Assembly: GCF_017305435.1 (NCBI RefSeq)
Contig: NZ_JAFKIP010000002.1
Coordinates: 372,001-436,000 of the forward strand
Length of the DNA stretch: 64,000 nucleotides
Reading direction: 5' to 3'
Source: Microbacterium sp.
GTDB lineage: Bacteria; Actinomycetota; Actinomycetes; Actinomycetales; Microbacteriaceae
Shown here: piece by piece, positions 50,761 to 60,277 of the stretch
Layout: the number at the start of each line of letters is the position of its first letter
Numbering within the stretch: position 1 is the first letter of the stretch
Translations under genes and position numbers: made by a program
The notes under the pieces: model-generated
What the model was told of the DNA's origin: nothing
The model's input: only the letters and a program-made list of their open reading frames with translations
Database searches by the model: none

Positions 50761-51775
50761 CGGCATCGGGCCCGAAGTCGTCGCGGAGGCCGAGAAGGTC
50801 CTCGATGCGGTGACCGCGGGCTCGGACGTCACGTTCGAGAAGACGCGGTTCTCCCTCGGCGCCGCGCGCTACCTCGAGACCGGCGACACGCTGACCGACG
50901 AGGACCTCGCGGCGATCGCGAGCCACGACGCCATTCTCCTCGGTGCCGTCGGCGGCGTGCCGGGCGATGAGCGCTTGAAGGACGCGAACATCGAGCGCGG
51001 CCTCCTGCTGAAGCTGCGCTTCGCCCTCGACCACTACGTCAACCTGCGCCCGTCGAAGCTGTACCCGGGAGCGCCGGGACCGCTCGCCGCTCCCGGAGAG
51101 ATCGACTTCGTCGTCGTGCGCGAGGGCACGGAGGGCCCGTACGTCGGCAATGGCGGGTCGATCCGCACCGGCACGCCGCACGAGGTCGCCAACGAGACGA
51201 GCGTCAACACGGCGTACGGCATCGAGCGGGTCGTGCGGTACGCGTTCGCAGCGGCCGAGAAGCGCCGACGGAAGCTGACGCTCGTGCACAAGACCAACGT
51301 CCTCGTGCACGCGGGCGGGATGTGGAAGCGAATCGTGGATGCCGTGGCATCCGAGCATCCCGACGTCGCCGTAGACTATCTGCACGTCGACGCGGCCACC
51401 ATCTTCCTGGTCACGAACCCGGGCCGATTCGACGTGATCGTCACCGACAACCTCTTCGGAGACATCCTCACCGACCTGGCCGGCGCCGTCACCGGAGGCA
51501 TCGGCCTCGCCGCATCGGGGAACATCAACCCCGACGGCGCGTTCCCCTCGATGTTCGAGCCCGTGCACGGCTCGGCGCCGGACATCGCAGGGACCCAGCA
51601 GGCCGACCCCACGGCCGCGATCCTGTCCGTCGCCCTCCTGCTCGACCACCTCGGGCTCGAGAGTGAAGCGCAGCGCGTCACCCGCGCAGCTTCGGACGAC
51701 ATCGCTCACCGGGGCGCCGCACCCCGCTCGACCGCTCAGGTCGGCGACGCCATCGTCGCGGCTCTGCAGGCGTAG
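50723..51775 (+). CDS. leuB: 3-isopropylmalate dehydrogenase
   Basis: The 350-residue enzyme has the start [15 protein letters not shown] (5-19), [14 protein letters not shown] (about 133-146) and the metal-binding segment [29 protein letters not shown] (split, about 238-266). GAGGAGAG precedes the ATG. A TACGCT box at 50685-50690, inside the MFS gene, is a plausible -10. It is the third step of leucine synthesis. leuA, leuC and leuD are not in the window. Confidence 0.93.
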   Translation: MSRVVRLALIPGDGIGPEVVAEAEKVLDAVTAGSDVTFEKTRFSLGAARYLETGDTLTDEDLAAIASHDAILLGAVGGVPGDERLKDANIERGLLLKLRFALDHYVNLRPSKLYPGAPGPLAAPGEIDFVVVREGTEGPYVGNGGSIRTGTPHEVANETSVNTAYGIERVVRYAFAAAEKRRRKLTLVHKTNVLVHAGGMWKRIVDAVASEHPDVAVDYLHVDAATIFLVTNPGRFDVIVTDNLFGDILTDLAGAVTGGIGLAASGNINPDGAFPSMFEPVHGSAPDIAGTQQADPTAAILSVALLLDHLGLESEAQRVTRAASDDIAHRGAAPRSTAQVGDAIVAALQA

Positions 51776-51778
51776 CCT
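51773..51778 (+). promoter_or_regulatory. -10 of ilvE overlapping the leuB stop
   Basis: TAGCCT starts with the leuB TAG stop (51773-51775). It lies about 31 bases before the ilvE ATG, leaving a leader with a weak AGGGA site. Confidence 0.5.
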
Positions 51779-51809
51779 GGACCCGCCACCGCACGAAACA
51801 GGGATGATC

Positions 51810-52913
51810 ATGACCCTCACCTACGACCCCGACGCCGGACTCGCCCCGCTCGAGTTCTCCGTCTCGAGGAACCTCAACGCCAAGAGCGACGCCGAGCGCG
51901 CCGCGATGCTGGCCGATCCGCAGTTCGGCACCGCGTTCACCGATCACATGATCGACGTGTGCTGGTCGGTCCGCGGCGGGTGGCACCGCCCCCGCGTGCA
52001 GCCCTACGGACCGCTGTCGCTCGACCCCGCGGCATCCGTCCTGCACTACGGCCAGGAGATCTTCGAGGGCATCAAGGCCTACCGCCACGCGGACGGCTCG
52101 ATCCACACGTTCCGACCCGACCAGAACGGCAAGCGCCTGCAGCGCAGCGCGCGTCGCCTCGCGCTGCCGGAGCTTCCGGTCGCGTACTTCATCCAGTCAC
52201 TGCGCGAGCTGATCGCGGTCGACGGCGCATGGGTGCCGACGGGCGCGGACCAGAGCCTGTACCTGCGCCCCTTCATGATCGCCAAGGAGGCGTTCCTGGG
52301 CGTCCGCCCCGCGAACAAGGTCGGCTATTACGTGATCGCCTCACCCGTCGGCGCCTACTTCAAGGGCGGCGCGAAGCCCGTGTCGATCTGGCTCAGCGAG
52401 GACTACGCGCGCGCCGGGAAGGGTGGCACGGGCGCCGCGAAGACCGGCGGCAACTACGCCGCGAGCCTCCTGCCGCAGGCGGAGGCGTACGAGGAGGGCT
52501 GCGATCAGGTCGTCTTCCTCGATCAGGACCGCAACGTCGAGGAGCTCGGCGGCATGAACGTCGTGTTCGTCTACAAGGACGGCACGATCGTCACTCCCCA
52601 GTCCGACTCGATCCTCGAGGGGATCACGCGCGACTCGATCCTGCAGCTCGCCGCCGACCGGGGGCACAAGGTCGAGGGACGGGCGGTGTCGATCGACGAG
52701 TGGCGCCAGGGCGTCGCGTCCGGCGACATCGTCGAGGTCTTCGCGTGCGGCACCGCCGCCGTCGTCGCACCGATCGGTGTGCTCAAGGGCAAGGACTTCG
52801 TCGACGAGCAGCCTCTCGGGGAACTCGCGCTGTCACTGCGCGAGGAGCTCACCGACATCCAGTACGGTCGCCGCGAAGACACGCACGGCTGGCTGCTGCG
52901 CCTGGACGCCTGA
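51810..52913 (+). CDS. ilvE: Branched-chain amino acid aminotransferase
   Basis: The 367-residue class IV PLP enzyme has LHYGQEIFEGIKAYRHADG (about 78-96), the PLP Lys in GAAKTGGNYAAS (about 209-220) and GGMNVVFVYKDGTIVTP (about 249-265). The ATG at 51810 gives the usual N-terminus; an ATG two codons earlier (51804) is possible. It adds the amino group in the last step for valine, leucine and isoleucine. FAH-family gene starts 1 base after its stop. Confidence 0.92.
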   Translation: MTLTYDPDAGLAPLEFSVSRNLNAKSDAERAAMLADPQFGTAFTDHMIDVCWSVRGGWHRPRVQPYGPLSLDPAASVLHYGQEIFEGIKAYRHADGSIHTFRPDQNGKRLQRSARRLALPELPVAYFIQSLRELIAVDGAWVPTGADQSLYLRPFMIAKEAFLGVRPANKVGYYVIASPVGAYFKGGAKPVSIWLSEDYARAGKGGTGAAKTGGNYAASLLPQAEAYEEGCDQVVFLDQDRNVEELGGMNVVFVYKDGTIVTPQSDSILEGITRDSILQLAADRGHKVEGRAVSIDEWRQGVASGDIVEVFACGTAAVVAPIGVLKGKDFVDEQPLGELALSLREELTDIQYGRREDTHGWLLRLDA

Positions 52914-52914
52914 C

Positions 52915-53682
52915 GTGCGCATCGCCCGCTTCCGTCATGACGATGCCATCCGCTTCGGCATCGTCGACGGGACCGACCTCGTGGTGCTCTCCAGTGACCC
53001 CCTGTTCGCGGGGTTCGACACGACGGGGGAGCGCGTGTCGCTTGCGGACGTCGCCCTCCTCGCGCCCGTCATCCCGCGGTCGAAGGTCATCGGCATCGCG
53101 CGCAACTACCGCGATCACGCCGCCGAGCTCGGCAACGAGGTACCCGCAGAGCCGATGATGTTCCTGAAGCCGAACACGTCGGTCATCGGCCCGGGAGACG
53201 CGATCGTGCGGCCCCCGCAGTCGCAGCGCACCGACTACGAGGGCGAGCTCGCCGCCATCATCGGCCGCGTCGCGAAGAACGTCTCCGTCGAGGATGCCCT
53301 GGACTACGTCTTCGGCTACACCATCGGCAACGACGTGACCGCACGCGACCTGCAGAAGACGGACGGCCAGTGGGCGCGCGCGAAGGGATTCGACACGTTC
53401 TGCCCGCTCGGGCCGGCGATCGAGACCGAGTTCACGCCCGCGCCGGACGTGCGCATCACGACGCGCGTGAACGGAGAGACGCGTCAGGACGGGACCCTGG
53501 GTGACATGGTCCACTCTGTCGCAGAGTTCATCTCCTACGCGTCGCACGCCTTCACGCTGCTGCCGGGAGATGTGATCCTCGCCGGAACGCCCGCCGGCGT
53601 CGGCCCGTTCGTCGCAGGTGACGTCGTCGAGGTGGAGATCACGGGACTCGGGACGCTCCGCAACCCGGTCCGCGACGCGTGA
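52915..53682 (+). CDS. Fumarylacetoacetate hydrolase family protein
   Basis: The 255-residue product has the FAH C-terminal fold: IGIARNYRDHAAELGNEVP, FLKPNTSVIGPGD, DYEGELAAIIG (metal-binding acidic pair), GYTIGNDVTARDLQ and GDVILAGTPAGVGPF. The start is a GTG one base after the ilvE stop, with no site of its own. Most such proteins are acylpyruvate hydrolases or oxaloacetate decarboxylases. Specific activity is not clear. It overlaps the next MFS gene (GTGA). Confidence 0.88.
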   Translation: MRIARFRHDDAIRFGIVDGTDLVVLSSDPLFAGFDTTGERVSLADVALLAPVIPRSKVIGIARNYRDHAAELGNEVPAEPMMFLKPNTSVIGPGDAIVRPPQSQRTDYEGELAAIIGRVAKNVSVEDALDYVFGYTIGNDVTARDLQKTDGQWARAKGFDTFCPLGPAIETEFTPAPDVRITTRVNGETRQDGTLGDMVHSVAEFISYASHAFTLLPGDVILAGTPAGVGPFVAGDVVEVEITGLGTLRNPVRDA

Positions 53683-54923
53683 CCGCGTCGGCGCCGGTCG
53701 ACGCCGACGAGCTGCGTCGGATCCGCCGCCGCACCGTCGGCGTCCTGTCCCTCGGTCAGGTGCTCGGCGGCGTGGCGTTCGGCGCGACGATCTCGCTCGG
53801 CGCGATTCTCGCGGCGGACATCTCCGGTGACGACGCCTTCTCGGGCCTCGCCACCGCGCTCGTCACGCTCGGGACCGCCGCGATCGCCGTTCCCCTCGCG
53901 CGGCTCGCGCACCGCCGCGGCCGCCGGCTGGCCCTCGCCACCGGAATGAGTGTCGCCCTTCTCGGGGTCGGCGTCGTGATCGGCGCGGTCTCGCTGCGTG
54001 CCTTCCCCCTGCTGCTGCTCGGATTCGCGCTGATCGGCGCCGGCCAGGCGGCCAATCTGCAGTCGCGGTTCGCCGCGGCCGATCTCGCCACGGACGCCTC
54101 GCGGGGGCGTGACCTGTCCATCGTGGTGTGGGCGACGACCGTCGGCGCCGTGCTCGGCCCGAACCTCGTCGGGCCGGGGCAGGCGCTCGGCGACGCCCTG
54201 GGGATGCCGGCGCTGACGGGCCCGTACGTGTTCACGGTCGTCGCCCAGGTCCTCGCGATCGGCCTCTATCTCGTCGCGCTCCGCCCCGACCCGCTCCTGC
54301 TCGCGCAGCGGATCGCCGCAGCGCCCGCCGGCGGGGCATTCGCGCGGATCGCCCGCGTCGACCGCCCGGCCGCCGCGACCTATGCGATCGTGGCGATCGC
54401 GGGTGCGCACGCGGTGATGGTGGCCGTGATGGCCATGACGCCGGTGCACCTCACGCATCACGGCGCCTCGCTCGAGGTCGTCGGTCTCACGATCTCCCTG
54501 CACATCGCCGGGATGTACGCGCTGTCGCCGGTGTTCGGCATCCTCGCCGACCGAGCCGGGCGCGTGCCCACGATCCTGATCGGCCAGGCGCTGCTGGCGG
54601 CCGCGCTCCTCGTCGCTGCGCTCGGCCAGGAATCGTCCCTCGCGGTGACGATCGGGCTGGTGCTCCTCGGGCTCGGGTGGAGCGCATCTACGGTTGCGGG
54701 TTCCACGCTGCTCGTCGAATCGTCGTCCGAACAGCTCCGCACGGCGCGCCAGGGTCGCAGCGACCTCACGATGAGCCTCGTCGGCGGCATCGGGGCGATC
54801 CTTGCGGGTGTCGTGCTCGGCGGGATCGGCTACGGCGGACTGGCTCTCCTCGCGCTCATCGTCGTCGCCGGGGTCGCGGTGCTGTCTCCGTACGCGCGCC
54901 GCGGCGCGGCCGCGCCGGCCTAG
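53679..54923 (+). CDS. MFS transporter, 12-span
   Basis: The 414-residue protein has about 12 membrane segments and MFS loops (ARLAHRRGRRLALATGM and FGILADRAGRVPTILIGQALL). The GTG overlaps the FAH gene stop, and its TAG stop shares the bases CTAG with the convergent next gene. The GPNLVGPGQALGDALGMPALTGPYVF segment is unusual. The substrate is unknown, and it may be linked to the ilvE-FAH transcript. Confidence 0.86.
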   Translation: MTASAPVDADELRRIRRRTVGVLSLGQVLGGVAFGATISLGAILAADISGDDAFSGLATALVTLGTAAIAVPLARLAHRRGRRLALATGMSVALLGVGVVIGAVSLRAFPLLLLGFALIGAGQAANLQSRFAAADLATDASRGRDLSIVVWATTVGAVLGPNLVGPGQALGDALGMPALTGPYVFTVVAQVLAIGLYLVALRPDPLLLAQRIAAAPAGGAFARIARVDRPAAATYAIVAIAGAHAVMVAVMAMTPVHLTHHGASLEVVGLTISLHIAGMYALSPVFGILADRAGRVPTILIGQALLAAALLVAALGQESSLAVTIGLVLLGLGWSASTVAGSTLLVESSSEQLRTARQGRSDLTMSLVGGIGAILAGVVLGGIGYGGLALLALIVVAGVAVLSPYARRGAAAPA

Positions 54924-56134
54924 AACCTCGTCTCGACGAGTCCGACGATCACGGGGTCGTGGGTGGTGAGATCGTCGACGACCGGGATGAGACGCCACTT
55001 GTCCAACATCGTGCACGGGTGCGACAGCCCGAGCTGCACCCGATCGCCGACCGCGATGTGCTCGCTCGTGCGCAGGAAGGCGTGCTGGTCGTTGACACCG
55101 GTGATCTCGCCTGCGATCCCGATCGGCACCGGCAGGTCGAGGTCGTACGCGACGTCGCGCTTCCCCGCGTCGAGGAGCACGAGCCCGGGCTCGGGAGCCG
55201 ACACGACGCGGGCGATGGCGCGGGCGGCGGGGCGGAGGCCGGCGCCGTCGAACGGCGACACGGACCGGTAGTAGCCCTCATCGTGGATGAGAGACGCCCC
55301 CGAGCGGATCACGAACCGTCCCGGCAGTCGCGCGGCGGCGTCCGTGAGGATGTCCGCGACGATGTCGGGGAAGGCACTGCCGCCCGCCGTCACGATCGCA
55401 TCGGACGGGTCGTCGTAGTCCGGGAGGAGCAACTCGTGCAGGGTGACGAGATCGCGGACGAACGCTCCTGCACCTGCGAGCGCATCGTCGGAACGCCCGT
55501 GCGCGACGGCGCCTTCGTAGCCGGCGACGCCGGCGAGCCGGACGCCGGGCGTCGCGCGGGCGCGATCGGCGAGGGCGCGGGCCGCGTCGACGGTGCGCAC
55601 CCCGGTGCGTCCACCGGGGCGGCCGAGTTCGATGAGGACGTCCCAGGGCTGCGCGGCGGGTGCCGCGGCCAGAGCGTCGAGTCCCGCCTCATCGTCGATC
55701 CACGTCCACACGCGGCCGCCGTGCGCGGCGAGGTCCGCGCCGAGCCAGTCGAGGGCATGCGGGTCGACGAGCTGGTTCGCGAGCATGATCTCGCGGATGC
55801 CCGTGCTGCGGGCGACGCGCACCTGCCACGGCGTCGCGAGCGTGAGGCCGGTGGCCCCGGCATCCAGCTGCAGCCTCCACAGCTGCGGGGCCATCGTGGT
55901 CTTGCCGTGGGGCATGAGCTCGAGGCCGCGACCCGTGATCCATTCCGCGAGGAAGGCGGCGTTGCCGAGGAGGGCCCGTTCATCGAGGACGAGGGCGGGC
56001 GTCCAGAGCTCCGAGAGATGTGGTCCGCGCGCGACGAAATCCGCGGCCGTCATGCCCGCCGCCCACGCGGGCAGGGACTTGTCGTCGGGCGTGAGGATGC
56101 GGCCGGGCGGGACGCGCTGCCACTCCATGCTCAC
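54920..56134 (-). CDS. D-serine dehydratase / D-threonine aldolase-like PLP enzyme
   Basis: The 404-residue protein has an alanine-racemase-type N-terminal barrel with the PLP Lys78 in LMPHGKTTMAP and a D-serine-dehydratase-like C-terminal domain with the metal pair in SHPCTMLDKW. These are hallmarks of the metal-dependent fold-type III D-serine dehydratase/D-threonine aldolase family. The GTG overlaps the RidA stop (GTGA). As last gene of the deacylase-RidA operon it probably dehydrates or cleaves a D-amino acid. Confidence 0.84.
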   Translation of the reverse strand: MSMEWQRVPPGRILTPDDKSLPAWAAGMTAADFVARGPHLSELWTPALVLDERALLGNAAFLAEWITGRGLELMPHGKTTMAPQLWRLQLDAGATGLTLATPWQVRVARSTGIREIMLANQLVDPHALDWLGADLAAHGGRVWTWIDDEAGLDALAAAPAAQPWDVLIELGRPGGRTGVRTVDAARALADRARATPGVRLAGVAGYEGAVAHGRSDDALAGAGAFVRDLVTLHELLLPDYDDPSDAIVTAGGSAFPDIVADILTDAAARLPGRFVIRSGASLIHDEGYYRSVSPFDGAGLRPAARAIARVVSAPEPGLVLLDAGKRDVAYDLDLPVPIGIAGEITGVNDQHAFLRTSEHIAVGDRVQLGLSHPCTMLDKWRLIPVVDDLTTHDPVIVGLVETRF

Positions 56135-56529
56135 GCCCGAGCACCGGATTCGGGGAGCGACGCGACGACGTCGATCTCGACGAGGATGTTCGCAAGATGC
56201 GATCCGACGGTCGTCCGGACCGGGTACGGGGCGGTGAAGAACTCGGCATACGCACGGTTGTACTCGGCGAAGTCCTCGTCGAGATGTTCGAGGTGCGCGG
56301 TGACCTTGACGACGTCATCCATCGTCGCCCCGCTCGTCGCGAGAACGTTCTGGATGTTCCGGAGCACCTGCTGGGTCTGCTCGTAGACCCCGCCGGGGAC
56401 GACCTGACCGGTCGTCGGGTCCTGCGGACCGAAGCCCGCCGTGAAGAGGAAACCGCCGGCGACGACGCCGTGACTGTACGGCCCGGCCGGGACGGGTGCG
56501 TTCGGAATGGTGACGGCGATACGGGGCAT
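56131..56529 (-). CDS. ridA: RidA-family enamine/imine deaminase
   Basis: The 132-residue protein has the RidA core with PYSHGVVAGGFLFTAGFGPQDPTTGQ (split), the catalytic Arg105 in YPVRTTVG and Glu118 in LVEIDVVA. GGAAGG precedes the ATG. It hydrolyses reactive 2-aminoacrylate, the product of serine dehydratases. Placement between deacylase and a D-serine-dehydratase-like gene is chemically sensible. Confidence 0.9.
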   Translation of the reverse strand: MPRIAVTIPNAPVPAGPYSHGVVAGGFLFTAGFGPQDPTTGQVVPGGVYEQTQQVLRNIQNVLATSGATMDDVVKVTAHLEHLDEDFAEYNRAYAEFFTAPYPVRTTVGSHLANILVEIDVVASLPESGARA

Positions 56530-56559
56530 GAGGGTTCCTTCCGTGGGGTGATATCGGGG

Positions 56560-58131
56560 TCAGGGGCGTGCGGGTCGCGCGGCTGCGCCGGGGGCGGCTC
56601 CGGTGAGCTCGCCGTCGACGAGGACGCGCACGCCCGCGACGAGGACGTCGTCGATGCCGACGGCGAGGTCCGTCGGTCGCTCGTACGTCGCGGTATCGGA
56701 GACGATCGCGGGGTCGACGAGGGCGAGGTCGGCGCGGCGGCCGGGGGCGAGGATGCCGCGGTCGTGCAGGCCGAAGCGGCGTGCGGGTCGGCCCGCGAGG
56801 TGGCGCGCGGCCTCGGGCCAGGAGTAGGCGCCGATGTCTCGCGTAAACGTGCCGAGGAAGCGGGCGAACGTGCCCCACGCGCGGGGGTGCGGGACGGCGC
56901 CGATGAAGATCCCGTCGGACCCGCCGGTGTGCGCCGGATGCGTGAACAGGCGGGCAAGATCGTCGACGGGGCGTTCGTCGCGCACGGCCATGACGGCGCT
57001 CACCTCGAGACGGTTCTCGATCAGCAGGTCGAGGGTCGCGTCGACGACATCCGTCGCCTGCGACCGGGCGAGATCGGCGAGCGTGCTGCCCGGGGCATCG
57101 GGTGTCCGCGGAGCGTGGGCGATCGTGATCATCGTCGGCCACGCGGGTCCGAGGCTGGGTTTGTCGGCGACGAGCGGGAACCACTCGCGTCGCAGACGCT
57201 CCCGTTCGGCGGGGTCGCGGAGCGCCGCGACCGCGTTCGTGGCATCCACCGCGCTGTACTCCGGCGGCAGCACGGCCATCGCGAGGAGGGTGCACCCGCG
57301 GGTGTAGGGGTACATGTCGAAGCTGACGTCGACGCCGGCTGCCGACAGGTCGTCGATGAGTCGGATGCCGTCCGCCGCGGCGACGTGGAAATGCGACACG
57401 TGGGCGCGGACACCGCTCAGGCGGCAGATGTCGGCGATCTCGGCGAGTCCCGCGGCGGCGTTCGTCTCGTACCCGCCGCGCATGTGGGTGACGTAGAGGC
57501 CGCCGGCGCGTGCGACCGGCGCGCAGAGGGCGGCGATCTCCGTCGCCTCGGCGAAGATGCCCGGGACGTAGTCGAGCCCGGTCGACAGGCCGAGCGCGCC
57601 GTCGCGCATGCCGTGCTCGACGAGGGCGACCATCCGGGTGACCTGGGCGGGCGTCGGCACCCCGGCATCCATCCCCATCACCTCATGCCGCACGGTACCA
57701 GCCGGGACGAGATATCCGACCCCGAGCGCGGTCGCGCCGTCGTACGTGTCGAGGAGGTCTGCGACCGAGCCACCGGAGAAGTACGGGTGCGGGCCGTTGA
57801 TCGCGGCGAAATAGCGGGCCGCCCAGGCGCCGCCGCCCGGCGCGTAGGAGACGCCGTCCTGCCCTGCGATCACCGTCGTGACGCCCTGCCGGAGGAGAGC
57901 GTGCTGCACCTCGGGGCGGAAGATCGCGCCGTCGGTGTGGGAGTGGGCGTCGATGAGACCGGGGAGGACGATGCGCCCGGATGCGTCGAGAACGTCGTCG
58001 CCGGGAGCCGCGGGCGCGTGCCCGATCTCGGTGACGACACCGTGCTCGATCGCGAGGTCGGCGCGCTGCGGCGGACCTCCCGTGCCGTCGACCAGGTCGC
58101 CGCCGCGCACGATCAGACGCGGTGCGCTCAC
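56560..58131 (-). CDS. N-acyl-D-amino-acid deacylase (amidohydrolase)
   Basis: The 523-residue enzyme has an amidohydrolase composite domain at the N-terminus, the metal motif HSHTDG (His63, His65), QGVTTVIAGQDGVSYAPG (about 79-96), the YLVPAGTVRHEVMG segment and RPARRFGLHDRGILAPGRRADL near the end, all typical of D-aminoacylases. The GTG has CAGGA 6 bases upstream. It frees D-amino acids from N-acyl forms. RidA and the D-serine-dehydratase-like gene follow. Confidence 0.87.
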   Translation of the reverse strand: MSAPRLIVRGGDLVDGTGGPPQRADLAIEHGVVTEIGHAPAAPGDDVLDASGRIVLPGLIDAHSHTDGAIFRPEVQHALLRQGVTTVIAGQDGVSYAPGGGAWAARYFAAINGPHPYFSGGSVADLLDTYDGATALGVGYLVPAGTVRHEVMGMDAGVPTPAQVTRMVALVEHGMRDGALGLSTGLDYVPGIFAEATEIAALCAPVARAGGLYVTHMRGGYETNAAAGLAEIADICRLSGVRAHVSHFHVAAADGIRLIDDLSAAGVDVSFDMYPYTRGCTLLAMAVLPPEYSAVDATNAVAALRDPAERERLRREWFPLVADKPSLGPAWPTMITIAHAPRTPDAPGSTLADLARSQATDVVDATLDLLIENRLEVSAVMAVRDERPVDDLARLFTHPAHTGGSDGIFIGAVPHPRAWGTFARFLGTFTRDIGAYSWPEAARHLAGRPARRFGLHDRGILAPGRRADLALVDPAIVSDTATYERPTDLAVGIDDVLVAGVRVLVDGELTGAAPGAAARPARP

Positions 58132-58200
58132 GGTCGGTCCTGTCGATTCGGGTGTTCCGAGTCTATCGAGCGGTGCCGGCGGCCTCCGAAAGCGCGTCCC

Positions 58201-59250
58201 TCAGCACGCGAGCGCGGCGGCCGCACGCTCGACGTCGTCCTCGTCGTTGAACACGTGGAACGCGACCCGCGCGTTGCCCGCCCGCCCCGATGCGACGATG
58301 CCCGCGGCGGTGAGCGCTGCGAGTGCGTCGCCCCCGGCATCCGGCCAGGTCACGATGGCGCTCGGCTGCGTCGGCTGCGGGAGACCGAGCCGCGCGCGGA
58401 AGTCCGCCGCGAGAGAGGTCACCCGCGCATACACGTCGGCGATGGATGCCGCGGCGAAAGCCGCGAGCGCGGGCTCCGCGCCGACGAACGCCTGCCAGGC
58501 CGGGGACACGTCGAAGCGGCGCGCGCACCCGGCGAGCTCTGCTGCCCCTCCGTAGCAGGAGGACCACGGGTCGGCCCCGGCGTACCAGCCCGCGTGAACG
58601 GGCGTCAGCGACCGGGCGTAGTCTTCGGACAGCGCCAGGAACGAGACGCCGCGCGGGCAGCACAGCCACTTGTACGCGTGACAGAGCAGGGCGTCCACAC
58701 GCGTCGCGTCGACCGGCATCCAGCCGACCGCCTGGGTCGCGTCGCACACCGTGCGGGCGCCGACGCGCGCCGCGGCGGCGATGATCGCACCGAGATCGGC
58801 GACCTCGCCCGACGCCGATTGCACGAGCGAGAACGCCACGACGGTAGTCTCGGGCGAGATCGCTTCGGCCAGGTGCGCGAGGGGCGCCGTGCGTACGCGG
58901 ATGCCACGTCCTGCGTGCACGAACGGGAGGACCAGCGACGAGAATTCGTCCTCCGGGACCAGTACCTCGGCCCCTGCGGGAACGGCGGCGGCGAGGAGCG
59001 ACACCTGCACGGAGGTCTGCGATCCGATCGCGACGCGGTCGGCCGAGACACCCACGAGCGACGCGAAGTGCCGGCGGGATGCCTCGACGGCGCGGCAGTA
59101 CTCGGCGACATCCGGCCGCCGTGCGTACTCCGCCGTCATCGCCGCCCGGGTGCCCGCCGCGGCGAGCCCCGCGGTGCACGCGGCCAGGTAGCCGTGCGCG
59201 TCGGAGAACTGCGCGCGTAGGTCGTCGAGCGTCGTCCGCGTGGTGATCAT
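58201..59250 (-). CDS. Class V PLP enzyme (aminotransferase/cysteine desulfurase-like)
   Basis: The 349-residue protein has the class V features VCDATQAVGWMPVD (Asp170) and the PLP Lys194 in CHAYKWLCCPRG. It lacks a clear active-site Cys loop of desulfurases. The ATG at 59250 follows the LysR-bound promoter region. It is first in the minus-strand run and 69 bases before the deacylase, so probably co-transcribed. It may transaminate or cleave an amino acid from the D-amino acid route. Confidence 0.84.
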   Translation of the reverse strand: MITTRTTLDDLRAQFSDAHGYLAACTAGLAAAGTRAAMTAEYARRPDVAEYCRAVEASRRHFASLVGVSADRVAIGSQTSVQVSLLAAAVPAGAEVLVPEDEFSSLVLPFVHAGRGIRVRTAPLAHLAEAISPETTVVAFSLVQSASGEVADLGAIIAAAARVGARTVCDATQAVGWMPVDATRVDALLCHAYKWLCCPRGVSFLALSEDYARSLTPVHAGWYAGADPWSSCYGGAAELAGCARRFDVSPAWQAFVGAEPALAAFAAASIADVYARVTSLAADFRARLGLPQPTQPSAIVTWPDAGGDALAALTAAGIVASGRAGNARVAFHVFNDEDDVERAAAALAC

Positions 59251-59271
59251 GGGAACAGCCTCGCGAGTTCT

Positions 59272-59309
59272 ATCACATACATCTACGGCATCATTCGGAT
59301 CACATGCAT
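59272..59309. promoter_or_regulatory. Direct repeats in the LysR/PLP-enzyme intergenic region
   Basis: ATCACATACAT (59272-59282) and ATCACATGCAT (59299-59309) differ at one base, with start-to-start spacing of 27. They lie between divergent genes, as LysR recognition and activation sites usually do. Confidence 0.58.
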
Positions 59310-59328
59310 GCCGTGAGATGATGTGTTT

Positions 59329-60267
59329 ATGACGGATGCCACGGCGGACCTCGACGTCCAGAGTCTCCGGATCGTGCGCGCCATCGCCGATACGGGGTCG
59401 ATCACGGGCGCCGCCGCCGCGCTGGGGTACAGCCAGCCCGCGATCAGCCAGCACGTGCGTCGGCTCGAATCGCGACTGGAGATCGCCGTCGTGGAACGGG
59501 TGGGGCGCGGCGTGCGGCTCACCGAAGCCGGGCGCGTGCTCGCGCGCCACGCGCCCGCGGTCGCTCTCGCGGTCGAGGCGGCTGCGGAGGAACTCGCACA
59601 GCTGCGCGGGCTGCGCACGGGTGTCGTGCGGCTCGTCGCGTTCCCGTCCGCGTCGCCCGTGCTCGTCCCGCGTCTCATCGCCTCGCTCGCGGTCGCCCAC
59701 CCGGGCATCACCGTCACCTACCTCGAAGCCGAACCCCCCGAGGCCGTCGAGGCGATCCGGGAGGATCGAGCCGACATCGCCCTCACGTTCAGCTACCCGG
59801 GCGATCGCGACGACCCGCATCGGCACAGTGCGCGCGGGCTCTCGGTGCGCAGTGCCGGTCGCGACGACCTCATGCTCGTCCTGCCCGCGGGGCACGCGCG
59901 CGTCCGTGGCGTCGCGGATCTGGCCGAGGCGACCTGGATCGCCGGGTGCCCGCGCTGCCGCGGTCATCTGCTCGAACTCTGCGAGCGCGCGGGCTTTGCT
60001 CCGCGGATCGGCTTCGAGACGGACAACTACGTCGCCGTCGAGGGGCTCGTCGCGCAGGGCATCGGCGTCGCGACGCTGCCGCGGATGGCACTCGACTCCT
60101 TCCCGCTGCTGCCGGGCATCACGACGGCTCCGCTGCCGATCGCCGAGGCGCGGCGTCTCCACGTCGTCACCGCGCAGGGCGCAGAGCGGGTCCCCTCGCT
60201 CGCCGCCGCGCTGGAGGCGCTCTCGGGCGTCCTTCCCGCTGTGGGAGCGCGCGTCGGCGGCACCTAG
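59329..60267 (+). CDS. LysR-family regulator
   Basis: The 312-residue protein has the N-terminal LysR winged helix ([38 protein letters not shown] in parts, about 10-50) and a C-terminal co-inducer domain. The ATG at 59329 is used; a GTG two codons earlier lacks a site. It is divergent from the class V PLP gene and likely activates the D-amino-acid operon. Its TAG stop is also the start of the gltX -10. Confidence 0.9.
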   Translation: MTDATADLDVQSLRIVRAIADTGSITGAAAALGYSQPAISQHVRRLESRLEIAVVERVGRGVRLTEAGRVLARHAPAVALAVEAAAEELAQLRGLRTGVVRLVAFPSASPVLVPRLIASLAVAHPGITVTYLEAEPPEAVEAIREDRADIALTFSYPGDRDDPHRHSARGLSVRSAGRDDLMLVLPAGHARVRGVADLAEATWIAGCPRCRGHLLELCERAGFAPRIGFETDNYVAVEGLVAQGIGVATLPRMALDSFPLLPGITTAPLPIAEARRLHVVTAQGAERVPSLAAALEALSGVLPAVGARVGGT

Positions 60268-60270
60268 ACT
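60265..60270 (+). promoter_or_regulatory. Leaderless-type -10 of gltX overlapping the lysR stop
   Basis: TAGACT begins with the lysR TAG stop (60265-60267) and ends 7 bases before the gltX ATG at 60278. Confidence 0.62.
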
Positions 60271-60277
60271 GGTCGGG

